A stretch of DNA of 64,000 nucleotides from Devosia enhydra (GTDB lineage: Bacteria; Pseudomonadota; Alphaproteobacteria; Rhizobiales; Devosiaceae): NCBI RefSeq assembly GCF_900119845.1, contig NZ_FPKU01000002.1:529381-593380 (forward strand). The letters are read 5' to 3'. The notes below the pieces were generated by a model, which had not been told where the DNA came from, did not search any database, and saw only the letters and a list, made by a program, of their open reading frames with translations. Each line of letters starts with the position of its first letter. Position 1 is the stretch's first letter. Shown here piece after piece: positions 1 to 9,415 of this stretch. A program made the position numbers and the translations under genes.

Positions 1-686
1 TCCATATTCTCGGCATGGCCTGAGCCGGCATTGTCGAGAATGGCATCGAGCATGAGCGCGGCGTTGTCAGCGCAAAGCGCGAGCACGTCGTCTCGGGTCA
101 CCGTTCCGCCGGGGCCGGCGAACAATACGAGCTTTTCCAATTCGGCGCGGGTGACAGCCCGGTCGTTGCCGAGACTGTCGCGGATGGCGGCCATGGCATC
201 GGCATCGGCCCGAATGCCGGCCTTGGAGAATGTATCTGAGATCAGCCGGGCGACGGCTTCATCGCTGTCCGCGTAGCAGGGCAAGGCCCGCCCCAGCTTC
301 TGGGCTTCGGCAAAGGCCCGCAGCGGGTCCTTGGCCGCAAGGTTGCCGGCTTCGATGATGATGGGGACAGCGAGATCGTCGATCAGTTCAGCGAGGGCCA
401 GCACGGTGCCCTTGCCGGGGCTACGCAGATGCAGGACGCGACGTTCGCCGAACAGCGAGGTGCTGCGCGCTTCCACCGCCAGCCGCTGAGCGTCGCCGTC
501 GAGGACGGCCTGGTCGAGCGTGACGATCTCGGCTTGGTCGCTGCCTTCGCCGGCGAGCGTTGCGACAAGGCGGGTGGCAACCTCGTTGACGAGGCCGGCG
601 TCGGGACCATAGGCGAGGTAGACACCTACCCTGATGTCCGGGCGGATGATGTAGCGCTCGACTTCATGGGCTTTGAGGGCGGTCAT
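1..686 (-). CDS. holA: DNA polymerase III delta subunit, 3' end missing
   Basis: HolA is the delta subunit of the DNA polymerase III clamp loader, which opens the beta clamp. The reading frame runs from an ATG at 686 leftward off the window, so about 228 codons are visible and the C-terminal collar domain is absent. The N-terminus reads MTALKAHEVERYIIRP, followed by a typical delta sequence with a YGPDAGLV segment in place of a Walker loop, as expected for the non-ATPase subunit. It lies downstream of lptE in the same direction, the usual alphaproteobacterial order leuS-lptE-holA. A 204-base spacer full of short repeats separates it from lptE. The identification rests on overall sequence and context. 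Confidence 0.88.
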   Translation of the reverse strand, partial: MTALKAHEVERYIIRPDIRVGVYLAYGPDAGLVNEVATRLVATLAGEGSDQAEIVTLDQAVLDGDAQRLAVEARSTSLFGERRVLHLRSPGKGTVLALAELIDDLAVPIIIEAGNLAAKDPLRAFAEAQKLGRALPCYADSDEAVARLISDTFSKAGIRADADAMAAIRDSLGNDRAVTRAELEKLVLFAGPGGTVTRDDVLALCADNAALMLDAILDNAGSGHAENM

Positions 687-742
687 TGCGGCTCGTAGGG
701 GAAGGGTTAAGATCCCGGAGTGCCCGCCCTCGCCCTTCGACA

Positions 743-831
743 GGCTCAGGGTGAGGGCTTTGAGGGCTCAGGGTGAGGGCTTGAGGGGGCAGGGTGAGGG
801 CTTGGAGGGCTCAGCGGGAGGGCTTGGAGGA
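743..831. repeat. imperfect tandem repeat of about 21 bases
   Basis: Four degenerate copies of a G-rich unit beginning GGCTCAGGGTGAGGG lie head to tail in the lptE-holA spacer. The unit resembles one arm of the extragenic palindromes found elsewhere in the window (for example at 45867 and 45948), so it probably grew by slippage from one such element. No gene is seen in the spacer. Confidence 0.75.
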
Positions 832-890
832 TCAAGGGGAGGACTCCGCAGTCGGTATGCCAAGACCCGCCGGGAATGCACGTCTATGCG

Positions 891-1451
891 TCAGCGCGAC
901 AGGGCCCCGAGGAGGGCGAGGCGGAGGGATTCGGCGGCGGCTTTGGCGGCGCGCTCCTCCGCTTCCGTTCGGGCTGAAAAGTTCGCCAGCCCCTGGGCGT
1001 TTTCGGTGTACGAGGCCGAGGCGTTCCGCCGCACCTGCAGAAGTTCGCGTCCGCCGGGTCCGTCGAGAACCTTCGCCGTGGCGGTGACGGTTGCCTCGCG
1101 CGCATCGGCTGGTGCGGGGTTACTGCCCAAGGTGAGGTCGCGGCTATAGACCGAGGCGGTGACCTGGATCAGCGGGGCGGAGGGATCGGTGGTCTTGCCC
1201 AGTCGCAGGCCGAGTTCCTGGTAGATAACCTGTTCGAGCCGGTTGCGCGGCTCGGCATAGGCAAAGCTCATCTGGCGCGCGCCGATCTGGCCGTCGCTGT
1301 AGACGGGGGTGAGGCTGGAGCAGGCGGCGAGCGGGGCGATGAGGGCTGCGGTCAGGGCGAGGGCTTTGAGGAGGGTGGTTGGGCTTCTCGTTGGGCGAAG
1401 CTGAGCGGACGTGGGAAGAACGGGTTTCTGCCGAGAGACTGCACCCCTCAC
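891..1451 (-). CDS. lptE: LPS-assembly lipoprotein LptE
   Basis: LptE is the outer-membrane lipoprotein that plugs LptD and helps insert lipopolysaccharide. The frame has a hydrophobic leader ending in the lipobox LAAC followed by SSLTPVYSDG, then a short domain of the usual size. It follows leuS and precedes holA, the standard place for lptE. The start is uncertain: no ATG lies between the leuS stop and the signal peptide. The only reasonable codon found is GTG at 1451, which gives 186 aa and falls inside a REP-like palindrome. That palindrome supplies a GGGGAGAGG stretch which could serve as the ribosome-binding site. An unusual codon further upstream cannot be excluded. Confidence 0.75.
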   Translation of the reverse strand: MRGAVSRQKPVLPTSAQLRPTRSPTTLLKALALTAALIAPLAACSSLTPVYSDGQIGARQMSFAYAEPRNRLEQVIYQELGLRLGKTTDPSAPLIQVTASVYSRDLTLGSNPAPADAREATVTATAKVLDGPGGRELLQVRRNASASYTENAQGLANFSARTEAEERAAKAAAESLRLALLGALSR

Positions 1452-1482
1452 CCTGACCCTCTCCCCTGAGGGGAGAGGGGAC
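1444..1482. repeat. REP-like palindrome at the lptE 5' end
   Basis: Arms CCTCTCCCCT and AGGGGAGAGG flank a short centre, preceded by CACCCTGAC. The same kind of element recurs at about 40430-40620 and 50300-50420. Here it overlaps the inferred start of lptE. Confidence 0.75.
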
Positions 1483-1563
1483 GCCAGAACTGATGGTGTC
1501 GTGCCTGCGGTGAGCCGTCCTTTGACTTTTGCCCTAGGACTAGACTGCGCTGCCTTGGAAACT

Positions 1564-4179
1564 TCAAACCACCACATTGACGATCCTGTCGGGCACGACC
1601 ACCACCTTGCGCGGGGGCTTGCCATCCAGCATGCGGGCAACGGCGTCCAGTGACAAGGCCTGGCGTTCGGCTTCTGCCGGATCGCAGCCCTTGGGCAACA
1701 CCAGTTCGCCGCGCTTCTTGCCGTTGACCTGCACCGGGACGACGACGCTGTCGTCGACGAGCAGGGCAGGATCGACTTCGGGCCAGGCGGCATCGCAGGC
1801 CATGCCGGAATGGCCCAGTGCCTGCCAGCAGGTTTCGGCCAAATGCGGCATCATCGGGGCGATGAGTTGGACGAGGCGAGTGACGCCTTCGAGCAGGGCG
1901 GCCTGGCGGGCTTCGGGAGCAACCGAAACCAGCCCGACATAGCGGGAGAGGGCGTTGGCCAACTCGTAGATCTGCGCCACGGCGCGGTTGAAGCGCAGGC
2001 CTTCGATGTCGCCACCGACGGCATGAACGGCCCGATGGACGATGCGGCGGATGGCCTGCGCCTCGTCGTCAGGCGCGCCGGCGATGACCGGCGGATGGGC
2101 CAGAGCCTCGCCGACGAGCCGCCAGACGCGCTGCTGGAAGCGGCCCGCACCCTCGACGCCGGCTTCGGTCCACTCGACATCGCGCTCGGGCGGGGAATCG
2201 GACAGGATGAACCAGCGTGCGGCGTCGGCCCCATAGACCTTCAGGATGTCGTCGGGGTCGGTGCCGTTGCGCTTGGACTTCGAGATTTTCTCGACGGCGC
2301 CGATGCGGATGGGCGCATTGCTGGCGATCTCATAGCCGTTGCGCTGGCCGGCGACGGTCTCGAAGCGCACCTCTTCCGGCGAGAGCCAGCGGCCATCCTC
2401 GGACTTGTAGGTCTCGTGGGTCACCATGCCCTGGGTAAACATGCCCTTGAACGGCTCATCGAGATCGAGATGGCCGGTGGCCTTCATTGCGCGGGTGAAG
2501 AAGCGCGAATAGAGCAGGTGCAGGATCGCGTGCTCGACGCCGCCGATATACTGGTCGACCGGAAGCCAGCTGTTGGCCTCGGCCGGCACGGTGGGCGTAT
2601 CGGCATCGGGCGCCGTGAAGCGGGCGAAATACCACGAGGAATCGACGAAGGTATCCATCGTGTCGGTCTCGCGACGGGCCGGGCGGCCGCATTGCGGGCA
2701 ATCGACATGCTTCCAGGTGGGATGATGGTCGAGCGCGTTGCCGGGCTTGTCGAAGGTGACATCCTCGGGGAGCACCACCGGCAGGTCCTTCTTGGGGACG
2801 GGAACCGTGCCGCAGCTTTCGCAGTGAATGACCGGGATCGGGCAGCCCCAATAGCGCTGGCGCGAAATGCCCCAGTCGCGCAGGCGGAAATTGACCTCGA
2901 CCTTGCCCTGCGGCTGGCCATCGACCTGGCGCGCGGCGAAGTATTCGGCGATGGCTTTCTTGCCCGCTTCGATGGAAAGACCATTAAGGAAGCCGGAATT
3001 GAACAGCGTGCCATCATCGGTGAAGGCATCGTTGGCGACCGAGAAGCTTGCCGGATCGGCGCCCTGCGGCAGCACGACCGGCAGCACCGGCAGATCGTAT
3101 TTGCGGGCGAAATCGAGATCGCGCTGATCATGCGCCGGGCAGCCGAAAATGGCGCCGGTGCCGTAATCCATCAGCACGAAATTGGCGACATAGACGGGCA
3201 AGGTCTCGCCCGCATTGACCGGATGGCGCACGCGCAGGCCGGTGAAATGGCCGCGCTTTTCGGCCTTTTCGATGGTCTCGGTGGCTGTGCCCTGGCGATG
3301 GCATTCGGCGACGAATTCGGCCAGCGCCGGATCGTCGGCGGCAAGCTCAGTGGTCAGCGGATGATCGGGCGAGAGCGCGATGAAGGAGGCGCCGAAAATC
3401 GTGTCGGGCCGGGTGGTGAAGACCTCGATGCTGGTGGCCGTGGTGGCCGCGGAGGGCTCGAGCGCAAAGAGCAGGCGCAGGCCTTCGGACCGGCCGATCC
3501 AGTTGCGCTGCATGAGCCGCACTTTTTCGGGCCACTGGTCGAGCCCGTCGAGCGCCGACAAGAGCTCATCGGCATAGTCGGAGATCTTGAAGAACCACTG
3601 GGTCAGCTCGCGCTGCTCGACCACGGCGCCCGAGCGCCAGCCGCGCCCGTCGATCACCTGCTCGTTGGCGAGAACGGTCAGGTCCACCGGGTCCCAGTTG
3701 ACCTTGGAATTCTTGCGGGTGATCAGCCCCTTGTCCAGCATGTCGAGGAACATCGCCTGCTGGTGGCGGTAATATTCGGGCTCGCAGGTGGCGACCTCGC
3801 GCGACCAGTCGATCGAGAGGCCCATCGACTTGAGCTGGGCCTTCATGGTCGCGATGTTCTGGCGCGTCCAGGTGCCGGGGTTGAGCTTACGCTCCATGGC
3901 GGCGTTTTCAGCCGGCAGGCCGAAGGCATCCCAGCCCATGGGATGCAGCACGTTGAAGCCCCGGGCGCGCTGGAAGCGGGCGACGACATCGCCCAGCGTG
4001 TAATTGCGCACATGGCCCATATGGATGCGGCCGGAGGGGTAGGGGAACATCTCGAGGACGTAGTAGCGCGGGCGCGGATCGTCGTTATGGACGGTGAAGG
4101 CGCCGGCTTCGTCCCATGCCTTCTGCCAGCGGGGTTCCTCGACGCGCGGATTGTAGCGCTCGGCCAATGGGGCGGTCAC
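1564..4179 (-). CDS. leuS: Leucyl-tRNA synthetase
   Basis: LeuS charges tRNA-Leu with leucine in the cytoplasm. The 871-residue length is normal for a bacterial class Ia LeuRS. The HIGH-type signature is HMGH at residues 53-56, after FPYPSGRI. The CP1 editing domain carries the conserved [12 protein letters not shown] stretch, and the KMSKS loop appears as KISKSKRNG late in the protein. The C-terminus ends in the small tRNA-binding domain ([14 protein letters not shown]). It starts at an ATG 105 bases from the divergent yggS gene and is followed by lptE and holA. No damage is seen. Confidence 0.98.
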   Translation of the reverse strand: MTAPLAERYNPRVEEPRWQKAWDEAGAFTVHNDDPRPRYYVLEMFPYPSGRIHMGHVRNYTLGDVVARFQRARGFNVLHPMGWDAFGLPAENAAMERKLNPGTWTRQNIATMKAQLKSMGLSIDWSREVATCEPEYYRHQQAMFLDMLDKGLITRKNSKVNWDPVDLTVLANEQVIDGRGWRSGAVVEQRELTQWFFKISDYADELLSALDGLDQWPEKVRLMQRNWIGRSEGLRLLFALEPSAATTATSIEVFTTRPDTIFGASFIALSPDHPLTTELAADDPALAEFVAECHRQGTATETIEKAEKRGHFTGLRVRHPVNAGETLPVYVANFVLMDYGTGAIFGCPAHDQRDLDFARKYDLPVLPVVLPQGADPASFSVANDAFTDDGTLFNSGFLNGLSIEAGKKAIAEYFAARQVDGQPQGKVEVNFRLRDWGISRQRYWGCPIPVIHCESCGTVPVPKKDLPVVLPEDVTFDKPGNALDHHPTWKHVDCPQCGRPARRETDTMDTFVDSSWYFARFTAPDADTPTVPAEANSWLPVDQYIGGVEHAILHLLYSRFFTRAMKATGHLDLDEPFKGMFTQGMVTHETYKSEDGRWLSPEEVRFETVAGQRNGYEIASNAPIRIGAVEKISKSKRNGTDPDDILKVYGADAARWFILSDSPPERDVEWTEAGVEGAGRFQQRVWRLVGEALAHPPVIAGAPDDEAQAIRRIVHRAVHAVGGDIEGLRFNRAVAQIYELANALSRYVGLVSVAPEARQAALLEGVTRLVQLIAPMMPHLAETCWQALGHSGMACDAAWPEVDPALLVDDSVVVPVQVNGKKRGELVLPKGCDPAEAERQALSLDAVARMLDGKPPRKVVVVPDRIVNVVV

Positions 4180-4284
4180 GATAGCGTCCTTCTGCGGGCT
4201 TGCTGTTGTATTCCGGGGGGCGTTGGGTTACCCGGACCATCATCAGAAATCCCCTTTGCGGTCAACAGTCGGGGCCCCTAAGCC

Positions 4285-4995
4285 ATGGACGACACGCGTC
4301 TCGATGCCTCGGCGGCAGCGGCCGAGCGGCTTGCCATCATCACGCGCGAGATCGCGCGGGCGAGGGCGCGGTTCGGCCCGCCGGCCGAAGAGGTGACGCT
4401 GGTGGCGGTGTCCAAGACCTTCGCGGCGGAAGCGGTGCGGCCCTATCTTGTGGCCGGGCAGCGGGTGTTCGGGGAGAACCGCGTGCAGGAGGCCAAGGAG
4501 AAGTGGCCGGCGCTGCGGGAGGCGTTTCCCGATCTCGAACTGCACCTGATCGGGCCGTTGCAGACCAACAAGGCGCGCGATGCTGTGATGCTGTTCGATG
4601 TGATCCAGTCGGTGGATCGCGAGAAGCTGGCGCGGGTGCTGTCCGAGGAGATGGCGCGGGCGGGCAAGCAGCTGCCGGTTTTCGTGCAGGTCAATATCGG
4701 GGAAGAAGAGCAGAAGGCCGGCATCGCGCCATCCGAGGCGGTGGCGTTTGTGAAGACGTGCCGGACGACTTATGGGCTCGATGTGCGCGGGCTGATGTGC
4801 ATTCCGCCCGAGGGCCAGCCGGCGGGGCCCTATTTCGCGCATCTGGCGCAGCTGGGGCGCGAGGCGGGGGTCAAGGCGCTGTCGATGGGGATGAGCGGGG
4901 ATTTCGCGACGGCGATCGCGATGGGCGCGACGCATGTGCGGGTGGGCTCGGCGTTGTTCGGCTCACGGCCACCGCAAGGGATGGATCAGCGGTAA
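4285..4995 (+). CDS. YggS/PROSC-family PLP-binding protein
   Basis: Members of this family are cytosolic, non-enzymatic pyridoxal-phosphate carriers that keep vitamin B6 and amino-acid pools balanced. The 236-residue product has the fold-type III PLP lysine at K44 in AVSKTF. It also has GENRVQE, HLIGPLQTNK and the C-terminal phosphate-binding region with SMGMSGDF and RVGSALFG, all family hallmarks. It is divergent from leuS, a common arrangement in Hyphomicrobiales. The start at 4285 fits the usual N-terminus. Confidence 0.93.
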   Translation: MDDTRLDASAAAAERLAIITREIARARARFGPPAEEVTLVAVSKTFAAEAVRPYLVAGQRVFGENRVQEAKEKWPALREAFPDLELHLIGPLQTNKARDAVMLFDVIQSVDREKLARVLSEEMARAGKQLPVFVQVNIGEEEQKAGIAPSEAVAFVKTCRTTYGLDVRGLMCIPPEGQPAGPYFAHLAQLGREAGVKALSMGMSGDFATAIAMGATHVRVGSALFGSRPPQGMDQR

Positions 4996-5120
4996 ATCGC
5001 CGCGCAAACGAAACTTTCGCAAGTCAAATCACGTTCCCCGACCGTAACGGCTATTTGATTGGCCCGATCCGGCGTCTCGGCCGTATTCGGGCCAGTGACT
5101 GTCGCATGAAGGGTAGGGCC

Positions 5121-5804
5121 ATGAACAAGCGCCGCATTCTTATGGTTGACGACGATGCGGAGCTGCGCCGGACGCTGGTGGAACAGCTCGACCAGTATCG
5201 CGAGTTCGATATCGTCGAGGGCGGGACGGCGCAGGACGCGATCTCCAAGGTGCGCAACGCCCATGTGGACCTGATGATCCTCGATGTCGGGCTGCCCGAC
5301 ATGGACGGGCGCGAGGCGGTGAAGATCCTGCGGCGCGAGGGGTTCAAGAGCCCGATCCTAATGCTCACCGGCCAGTCGGCCGAGGCCGACGAGATCCTGG
5401 GGCTCGAGGCCGGGGCGAATGACTATGTCACCAAGCCCTTCCGGTTCTCGGTGCTGCTCGCGCGCATCCGCGCGGCGCTGCGCCAGCACGACCAGAGCGA
5501 GGACGTGGTGTTCACCATCGGGCCCTACAGCTTCCAGCCGGCGGCCAAGATGATGGAATCCACCGATGGCGCCAAAATCCGGCTGACCGACAAGGAAACC
5601 TCGATCCTCAAGTTCCTCTACCGGCAGGGCCCCAAGACCATGAGCCGCGAAGTGCTGCTCAAGGAGGTGTGGGGCTACAACAACCGGGTGACCACACACA
5701 CGCTCGAAACCCACATCTACCGGCTGCGCCAGAAGATCGAGCGCGATCCCTCGCATGCCCGCATTCTCGTGACGGACGACGGGGGCTACCGGCTGGTGCC
5801 GTGA
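5121..5804 (+). CDS. OmpR/PhoB-family response regulator
   Basis: This is a two-component response regulator of 227 aa. The receiver domain has acidic residues D10-D12, phospho-acceptor D55 (ILDVGLPDMDG), T83 and K105 (VTKPF). The C-terminal winged-helix domain carries the recognition-helix region THTLETHIYRLRQKIE. The frame stays open upstream as far as 4200, but ATG 5121 preceded by AGGGTAGGG is the sensible start; ATG 5106 is the alternative. No histidine kinase lies nearby, so it is an orphan here. It is followed by a CNB-fold gene in the same direction after 114 bases. Confidence 0.92.
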   Translation: MNKRRILMVDDDAELRRTLVEQLDQYREFDIVEGGTAQDAISKVRNAHVDLMILDVGLPDMDGREAVKILRREGFKSPILMLTGQSAEADEILGLEAGANDYVTKPFRFSVLLARIRAALRQHDQSEDVVFTIGPYSFQPAAKMMESTDGAKIRLTDKETSILKFLYRQGPKTMSREVLLKEVWGYNNRVTTHTLETHIYRLRQKIERDPSHARILVTDDGGYRLVP

Positions 5805-5918
5805 GCGATCGGTCGTTAACGCTTCCAGTTCCTTAATGGAATTGCTCTATATGCACAGTTTGCGGCCCCCGCCGCCGGCATGAGGCCGGGTTTGGGGCGG
5901 GCCGGGAACTGGGGCAGG

Positions 5919-6377
5919 ATGCAGCTGGACGACGTCGCGACGATCCTGGGCAAGGCGGATTTCTTCGAAATCTGCGACGCCGAGCAGCGCCGTCTCCTCG
6001 CCTTCGCGGCCGAGCGGATGCGCCACAAGCCCGGCGCGCTGATCTACAAGGTCGGCGACACGGCGGCGGGCGCCCATGTGCTGGTATCGGGCACGGTGGC
6101 GACCACCGCCGATCTCGAGGGACAGGGCGACCCGCATGTGGTCTCGAAGGTGGGCACCGTGTTCGGCGCGATGGCGCTGGTGGTGGCCAAGCCGCGCCCG
6201 GTGACGCTCAAGAGCATCGATTATGCCGAGACGCTGTTCGTGCCGCGCAGTGCGTTCAAGAAGCTCATCGACGGCGATCCCGGTCTCGCGGCGCGGGCAG
6301 CCAGCCGCATCCGCGAGGAATTGCTGAGCTATCTGGGTGCGATCGCCGGCGTGCGCGGCCGGATCGGCGGGGCCTGA
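5919..6377 (+). CDS. Stand-alone cyclic-nucleotide-binding-fold protein (Crp-like, no HTH)
   Basis: A 152-residue protein with one Crp/cNMP-binding beta-roll and no DNA-binding domain. The phosphate-binding cassette region reads FGAMALVVAKPRPVTL. The glutamate of the canonical FGE motif, which contacts the ribose, is replaced by alanine, while an arginine is kept. Binding of cAMP or cGMP is therefore doubtful. Start 5919 (MQLDDVATILGK) has GGGGCAGG just upstream; ATG 5880 is the alternative. It follows the response regulator and is convergent with ftsK. Its function is unknown. Confidence 0.8.
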   Translation: MQLDDVATILGKADFFEICDAEQRRLLAFAAERMRHKPGALIYKVGDTAAGAHVLVSGTVATTADLEGQGDPHVVSKVGTVFGAMALVVAKPRPVTLKSIDYAETLFVPRSAFKKLIDGDPGLAARAASRIREELLSYLGAIAGVRGRIGGA

Positions 6378-6561
6378 CGCCTATCGCCGCCGGCCAGCGG
6401 CGGCATTAGACCGACGCGCGGCGTTGGCGTTGTTATCATTCACATCGTAGAAATTCGCCGCTCCGTCGGGCTGTATTCAGTCCGTCCCGCTGCCGGGCGG
6501 CGAAGCGTGTGCCGCTTCGCCTCACGCCGGTTGGGAGAGTGCGGGCTGAGGGCTCGTGCCC

Positions 6562-9291
6562 TCAATACCCGTCCGCATTGTTGCCGACGAGAATCTCGCG
6601 CTTGCCGGCGTGGTTGGCGGCCGAGATCACGCCTTCGCGTTCCATCCGCTCGATGAGCGTCGCGGCCTTGTTGTAGCCGATGCCCAAGCGGCGCTGGACA
6701 TAAGAGGTCGAGGCCTTCTTGTCGGTGAGCACCACATGCACGGCCTTGTCATAGAGCTCGTCGCCCGAACCGCCGCCCTGATCGTCGCCCGTCGCGGTGG
6801 CGGGATCGAAGTCTTCTTCTTCCTCGGTGATCGATTCGAGATAGTCGGGCGAGCCCTGTGCCTTGAGATGGCTGACGATGCTCTCCACCTCGCTGTCGGC
6901 CACGAAGGGCCCGTGCAGGCGGCGGATGCGGCCGCCACCGGCCATGTAGAGCATATCGCCATTGCCCAAGAGCTGTTCGGCACCCTGCTCGCCCAGGATG
7001 GTGCGCGAATCGATCTTGGAGGTGACCATGAAGGAGATGCGGGTGGGGAAATTGGCCTTGATGGTGCCGGTGATCACGTCCACCGAGGGGCGCTGGGTGG
7101 CGGTGACCATGTGGATGCCGGCGGCGCGCGCCATCTGGGCGAGGCGCTGGATGGCGCCTTCGATCTCCTTGCCGGCCACCATCATCAGGTCGGCCATCTC
7201 GTCGACGATGACGACGATGAAGGGCAAGGGCTCGAGATCGAATTCCTCGCTCTCGAAGATCGGTTCACCGGTCTCGCGATCAAAGCCGGTCTGCACGGTG
7301 CGGGTGATGACCTCGCCCTTCTTCTTGGCTTCGCTGACGCGCTGGTTGAACCCGTCGATATTGCGGACGCCGATCTTGCTCATCTTGCGATAGCGATCCT
7401 CCATCTCGCGGACGGCCCATTTGAGCGCCACGACGGCCTTGGAGGGATCGGTGACCACGGGGGTCAGAAGGTGCGGGATGCCGTCATAGATCGAGAGCTC
7501 GAGCATCTTGGGATCGATCATGATCAGGCGGCATTCGGCCGGGGTCATCCGGTAGAGGATGGAGAGGATCATGGTGTTGATGCCCACCGACTTGCCCGAG
7601 CCGGTGGTGCCGGCGATGAGCAGATGCGGCATGCGCGCGAGATCGGCGATCACCGGTTCGCCACCGATGGTCTTGCCGAGGCAGATGGGCAGCTTGCCCT
7701 TCATCTTCTCGAAATCGGAGGAGGCCAGCATTTCGCGCAGATAGACGGTCTCGCGCGTCTTGTTGGGCAATTCGATGCCGATGGCGTTGCGCCCCGGCAC
7801 CACGGCGACGCGGGCCGAATGGGCGCTCATCGAGCGGGCGATGTCGTCGGCGAGCGAAATGACGCGCGAGGACTTGATGCCGGGGGCGGGCTCGAGTTCG
7901 TAAAGGGTCACGACCGGCCCGGGCCGGACGTTGATGATGTCGCCCTTGACGCCGAAATCCTCGAGCACGCCTTCGAGCCTGCGGGCCATGGCTTCGAGCC
8001 GCTCGGGCTGGTGCTCCTCGGGCACCCCGCTCTGGCGCGGCTCGGCGAGAAGGCTGAGCTCGGGCAGCTGGAAGCCGAAGGGATCATCGAGCAGCGAGGA
8101 CTGGGCCTCGCGCGTGGCGCGCTGGCCGGGGGCCGAACGCGGCGCAGGGGCCGTGACGCGCGGCGCGGCGGCCGGGGCTGCCACCGGCTCGACGGGCGCG
8201 CGCCGTGCGGCGGGACCGCGCTGGGGCGGCACGACGCGCGAGACCGGCGGCGGCTCGGGCATGACGGCAGCCGGATCGTCGTCGAGATCGAAGGGCGCAT
8301 CTTCGGGATAGAGTTCGTCGGGATCGGGCGCATCCGAAACCGGTTCGGCCGAGCGGCGGGCATGCACCACCACCGGCTCGCGCCGCTCTGGGGCAGAGGC
8401 ATGGGCGGGGGCGATGGCGGGGGCAGAAACGAGGCTGGGCTCGGCCCGGCTGTCGCGCCAGGCGCCGTCATCGGCTTCGGCTGCCTTGCGGGCGAGAATC
8501 GCTGCCCTGGCACGCTTGATGGCGCTGCGGGCGGAAAACCCGAGATGGACGGCGGCGCCGAGCGCCACGTCGAACAGCCCGGCCCGCCCGTCATCGGCGT
8601 CAGCCTCGGGCTCGTGGGCACCACGGGTGCCGACCCGGCTGCGCGCCTTGGCCTCGGCCGGCCGCGTTCTGGCGGCGGGGGCGGAAAATCCGAAGCCCAT
8701 GGCGATGAAGAAGAGCGCAAGGCTGGGCGCGGCGACGAGCACGGCAAAGAGCATCGCCGTCAGGCCGGCTGGCGCCTCGCCGGTGAGCATGGTTGAAAGG
8801 CTCAGGAAACCCGTGCCGATGAGACCGCCGAGCCCGGTGGGCAGGGGCCAGCTTTCGGGCACGGCGAGGAAGGCCAGGGCGCCCGTGGCCAGAATGCCGG
8901 CACCGAGCCAGGCGATGAGCCGGAGCGGTAGGCGCGAGGGCACCTTGCGGCGCATCAGCGTCCAGCCCCAGAGCGCGGGCGGCACCAAGAGCGCGATGAT
9001 GCCGAGCCCGAAGACCTGGAAGGAAATATCGGCGATCACCGCGCCGGGAAAGCCGAGCCAGTTCGCCGCCGGCTTGTCGGTGGCGTAGGAAAAGCTCGGA
9101 TCATCCACCGACCAGGACGCCAGGGACAGCATGACGATCGCCACGAGCCCCAGCACCACGAGCCCGATGAGACGCACCGGGATGGTGATGGCGATGGCCG
9201 GTGCCGGGTCCTGGCGAAGGTCTTGGGCGAGATTCTGGCTGGGCATGGGAGGACTTTTCATCATGACGCAGGGCGCGGGAGCCCCATCCAA
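6562..9291 (-). CDS. ftsK: FtsK/SpoIIIE DNA translocase
   Basis: FtsK anchors in the division septum and pumps chromosome dimers toward dif for XerCD resolution. The roughly 900-residue protein has about four N-terminal membrane segments (first starting near [19 protein letters not shown]). A Pro/Arg-rich linker follows, then the alpha/beta motor with Walker A GTTGSGKS and Walker [13 protein letters not shown]. The C-terminal gamma winged helix, ending [13 protein letters not shown], reads KOPS sequences. The upstream end is uncertain: ATGs lie at 9291, 9264, 9261 and 9246, and 9246 (MPSQNLAQ) is a plausible shorter start. It is convergent with the CNB-fold gene. Confidence 0.95.
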   Translation of the reverse strand: MDGAPAPCVMMKSPPMPSQNLAQDLRQDPAPAIAITIPVRLIGLVVLGLVAIVMLSLASWSVDDPSFSYATDKPAANWLGFPGAVIADISFQVFGLGIIALLVPPALWGWTLMRRKVPSRLPLRLIAWLGAGILATGALAFLAVPESWPLPTGLGGLIGTGFLSLSTMLTGEAPAGLTAMLFAVLVAAPSLALFFIAMGFGFSAPAARTRPAEAKARSRVGTRGAHEPEADADDGRAGLFDVALGAAVHLGFSARSAIKRARAAILARKAAEADDGAWRDSRAEPSLVSAPAIAPAHASAPERREPVVVHARRSAEPVSDAPDPDELYPEDAPFDLDDDPAAVMPEPPPVSRVVPPQRGPAARRAPVEPVAAPAAAPRVTAPAPRSAPGQRATREAQSSLLDDPFGFQLPELSLLAEPRQSGVPEEHQPERLEAMARRLEGVLEDFGVKGDIINVRPGPVVTLYELEPAPGIKSSRVISLADDIARSMSAHSARVAVVPGRNAIGIELPNKTRETVYLREMLASSDFEKMKGKLPICLGKTIGGEPVIADLARMPHLLIAGTTGSGKSVGINTMILSILYRMTPAECRLIMIDPKMLELSIYDGIPHLLTPVVTDPSKAVVALKWAVREMEDRYRKMSKIGVRNIDGFNQRVSEAKKKGEVITRTVQTGFDRETGEPIFESEEFDLEPLPFIVVIVDEMADLMMVAGKEIEGAIQRLAQMARAAGIHMVTATQRPSVDVITGTIKANFPTRISFMVTSKIDSRTILGEQGAEQLLGNGDMLYMAGGGRIRRLHGPFVADSEVESIVSHLKAQGSPDYLESITEEEEDFDPATATGDDQGGGSGDELYDKAVHVVLTDKKASTSYVQRRLGIGYNKAATLIERMEREGVISAANHAGKREILVGNNADGY

Positions 9292-9356
9292 TGCGCCATG
9301 CTAGGGGTCCATGGTTAACCCCGGCCTAATCCCCGGCATCGGCAACTCCATCGAAC

Positions 9357-9391
9357 GAAAAGGCCGCCGGCATGATGCCGACGGCCTTTCC
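9357..9391 (-). terminator. Rho-independent terminator after amtB (first copy)
   Basis: Arms AAAGGCCG.CGGCAT and ATGCCG.CGGCCTTT form a long hairpin just past the amtB stop at 9416. Read on the minus strand it is followed by a short T run. It separates amtB from ftsK. Confidence 0.75.
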
Positions 9392-9415
9392 GGGAGGAGC
9401 CTTTGGATTGCAGGA

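Noticed and set aside
743-831. Possible CRISPR-like array
   Set aside because: The units are directly adjacent with no spacers, and no cas gene is present.
1810-4281. Long open frame (over 800 codons) on the plus strand
   Set aside because: It is antisense to leuS, whose sequence and motifs are unmistakable. High GC leaves the opposite strand open.
4200-5120. N-terminal extension of the response regulator
   Set aside because: The frame is open, but it is antisense or out of frame with yggS and the protein is complete from 5121.
6556-8796. Long plus-strand open frame opposite ftsK
   Set aside because: It is a His/Asp/Gly-rich antisense artefact with no recognisable domain.
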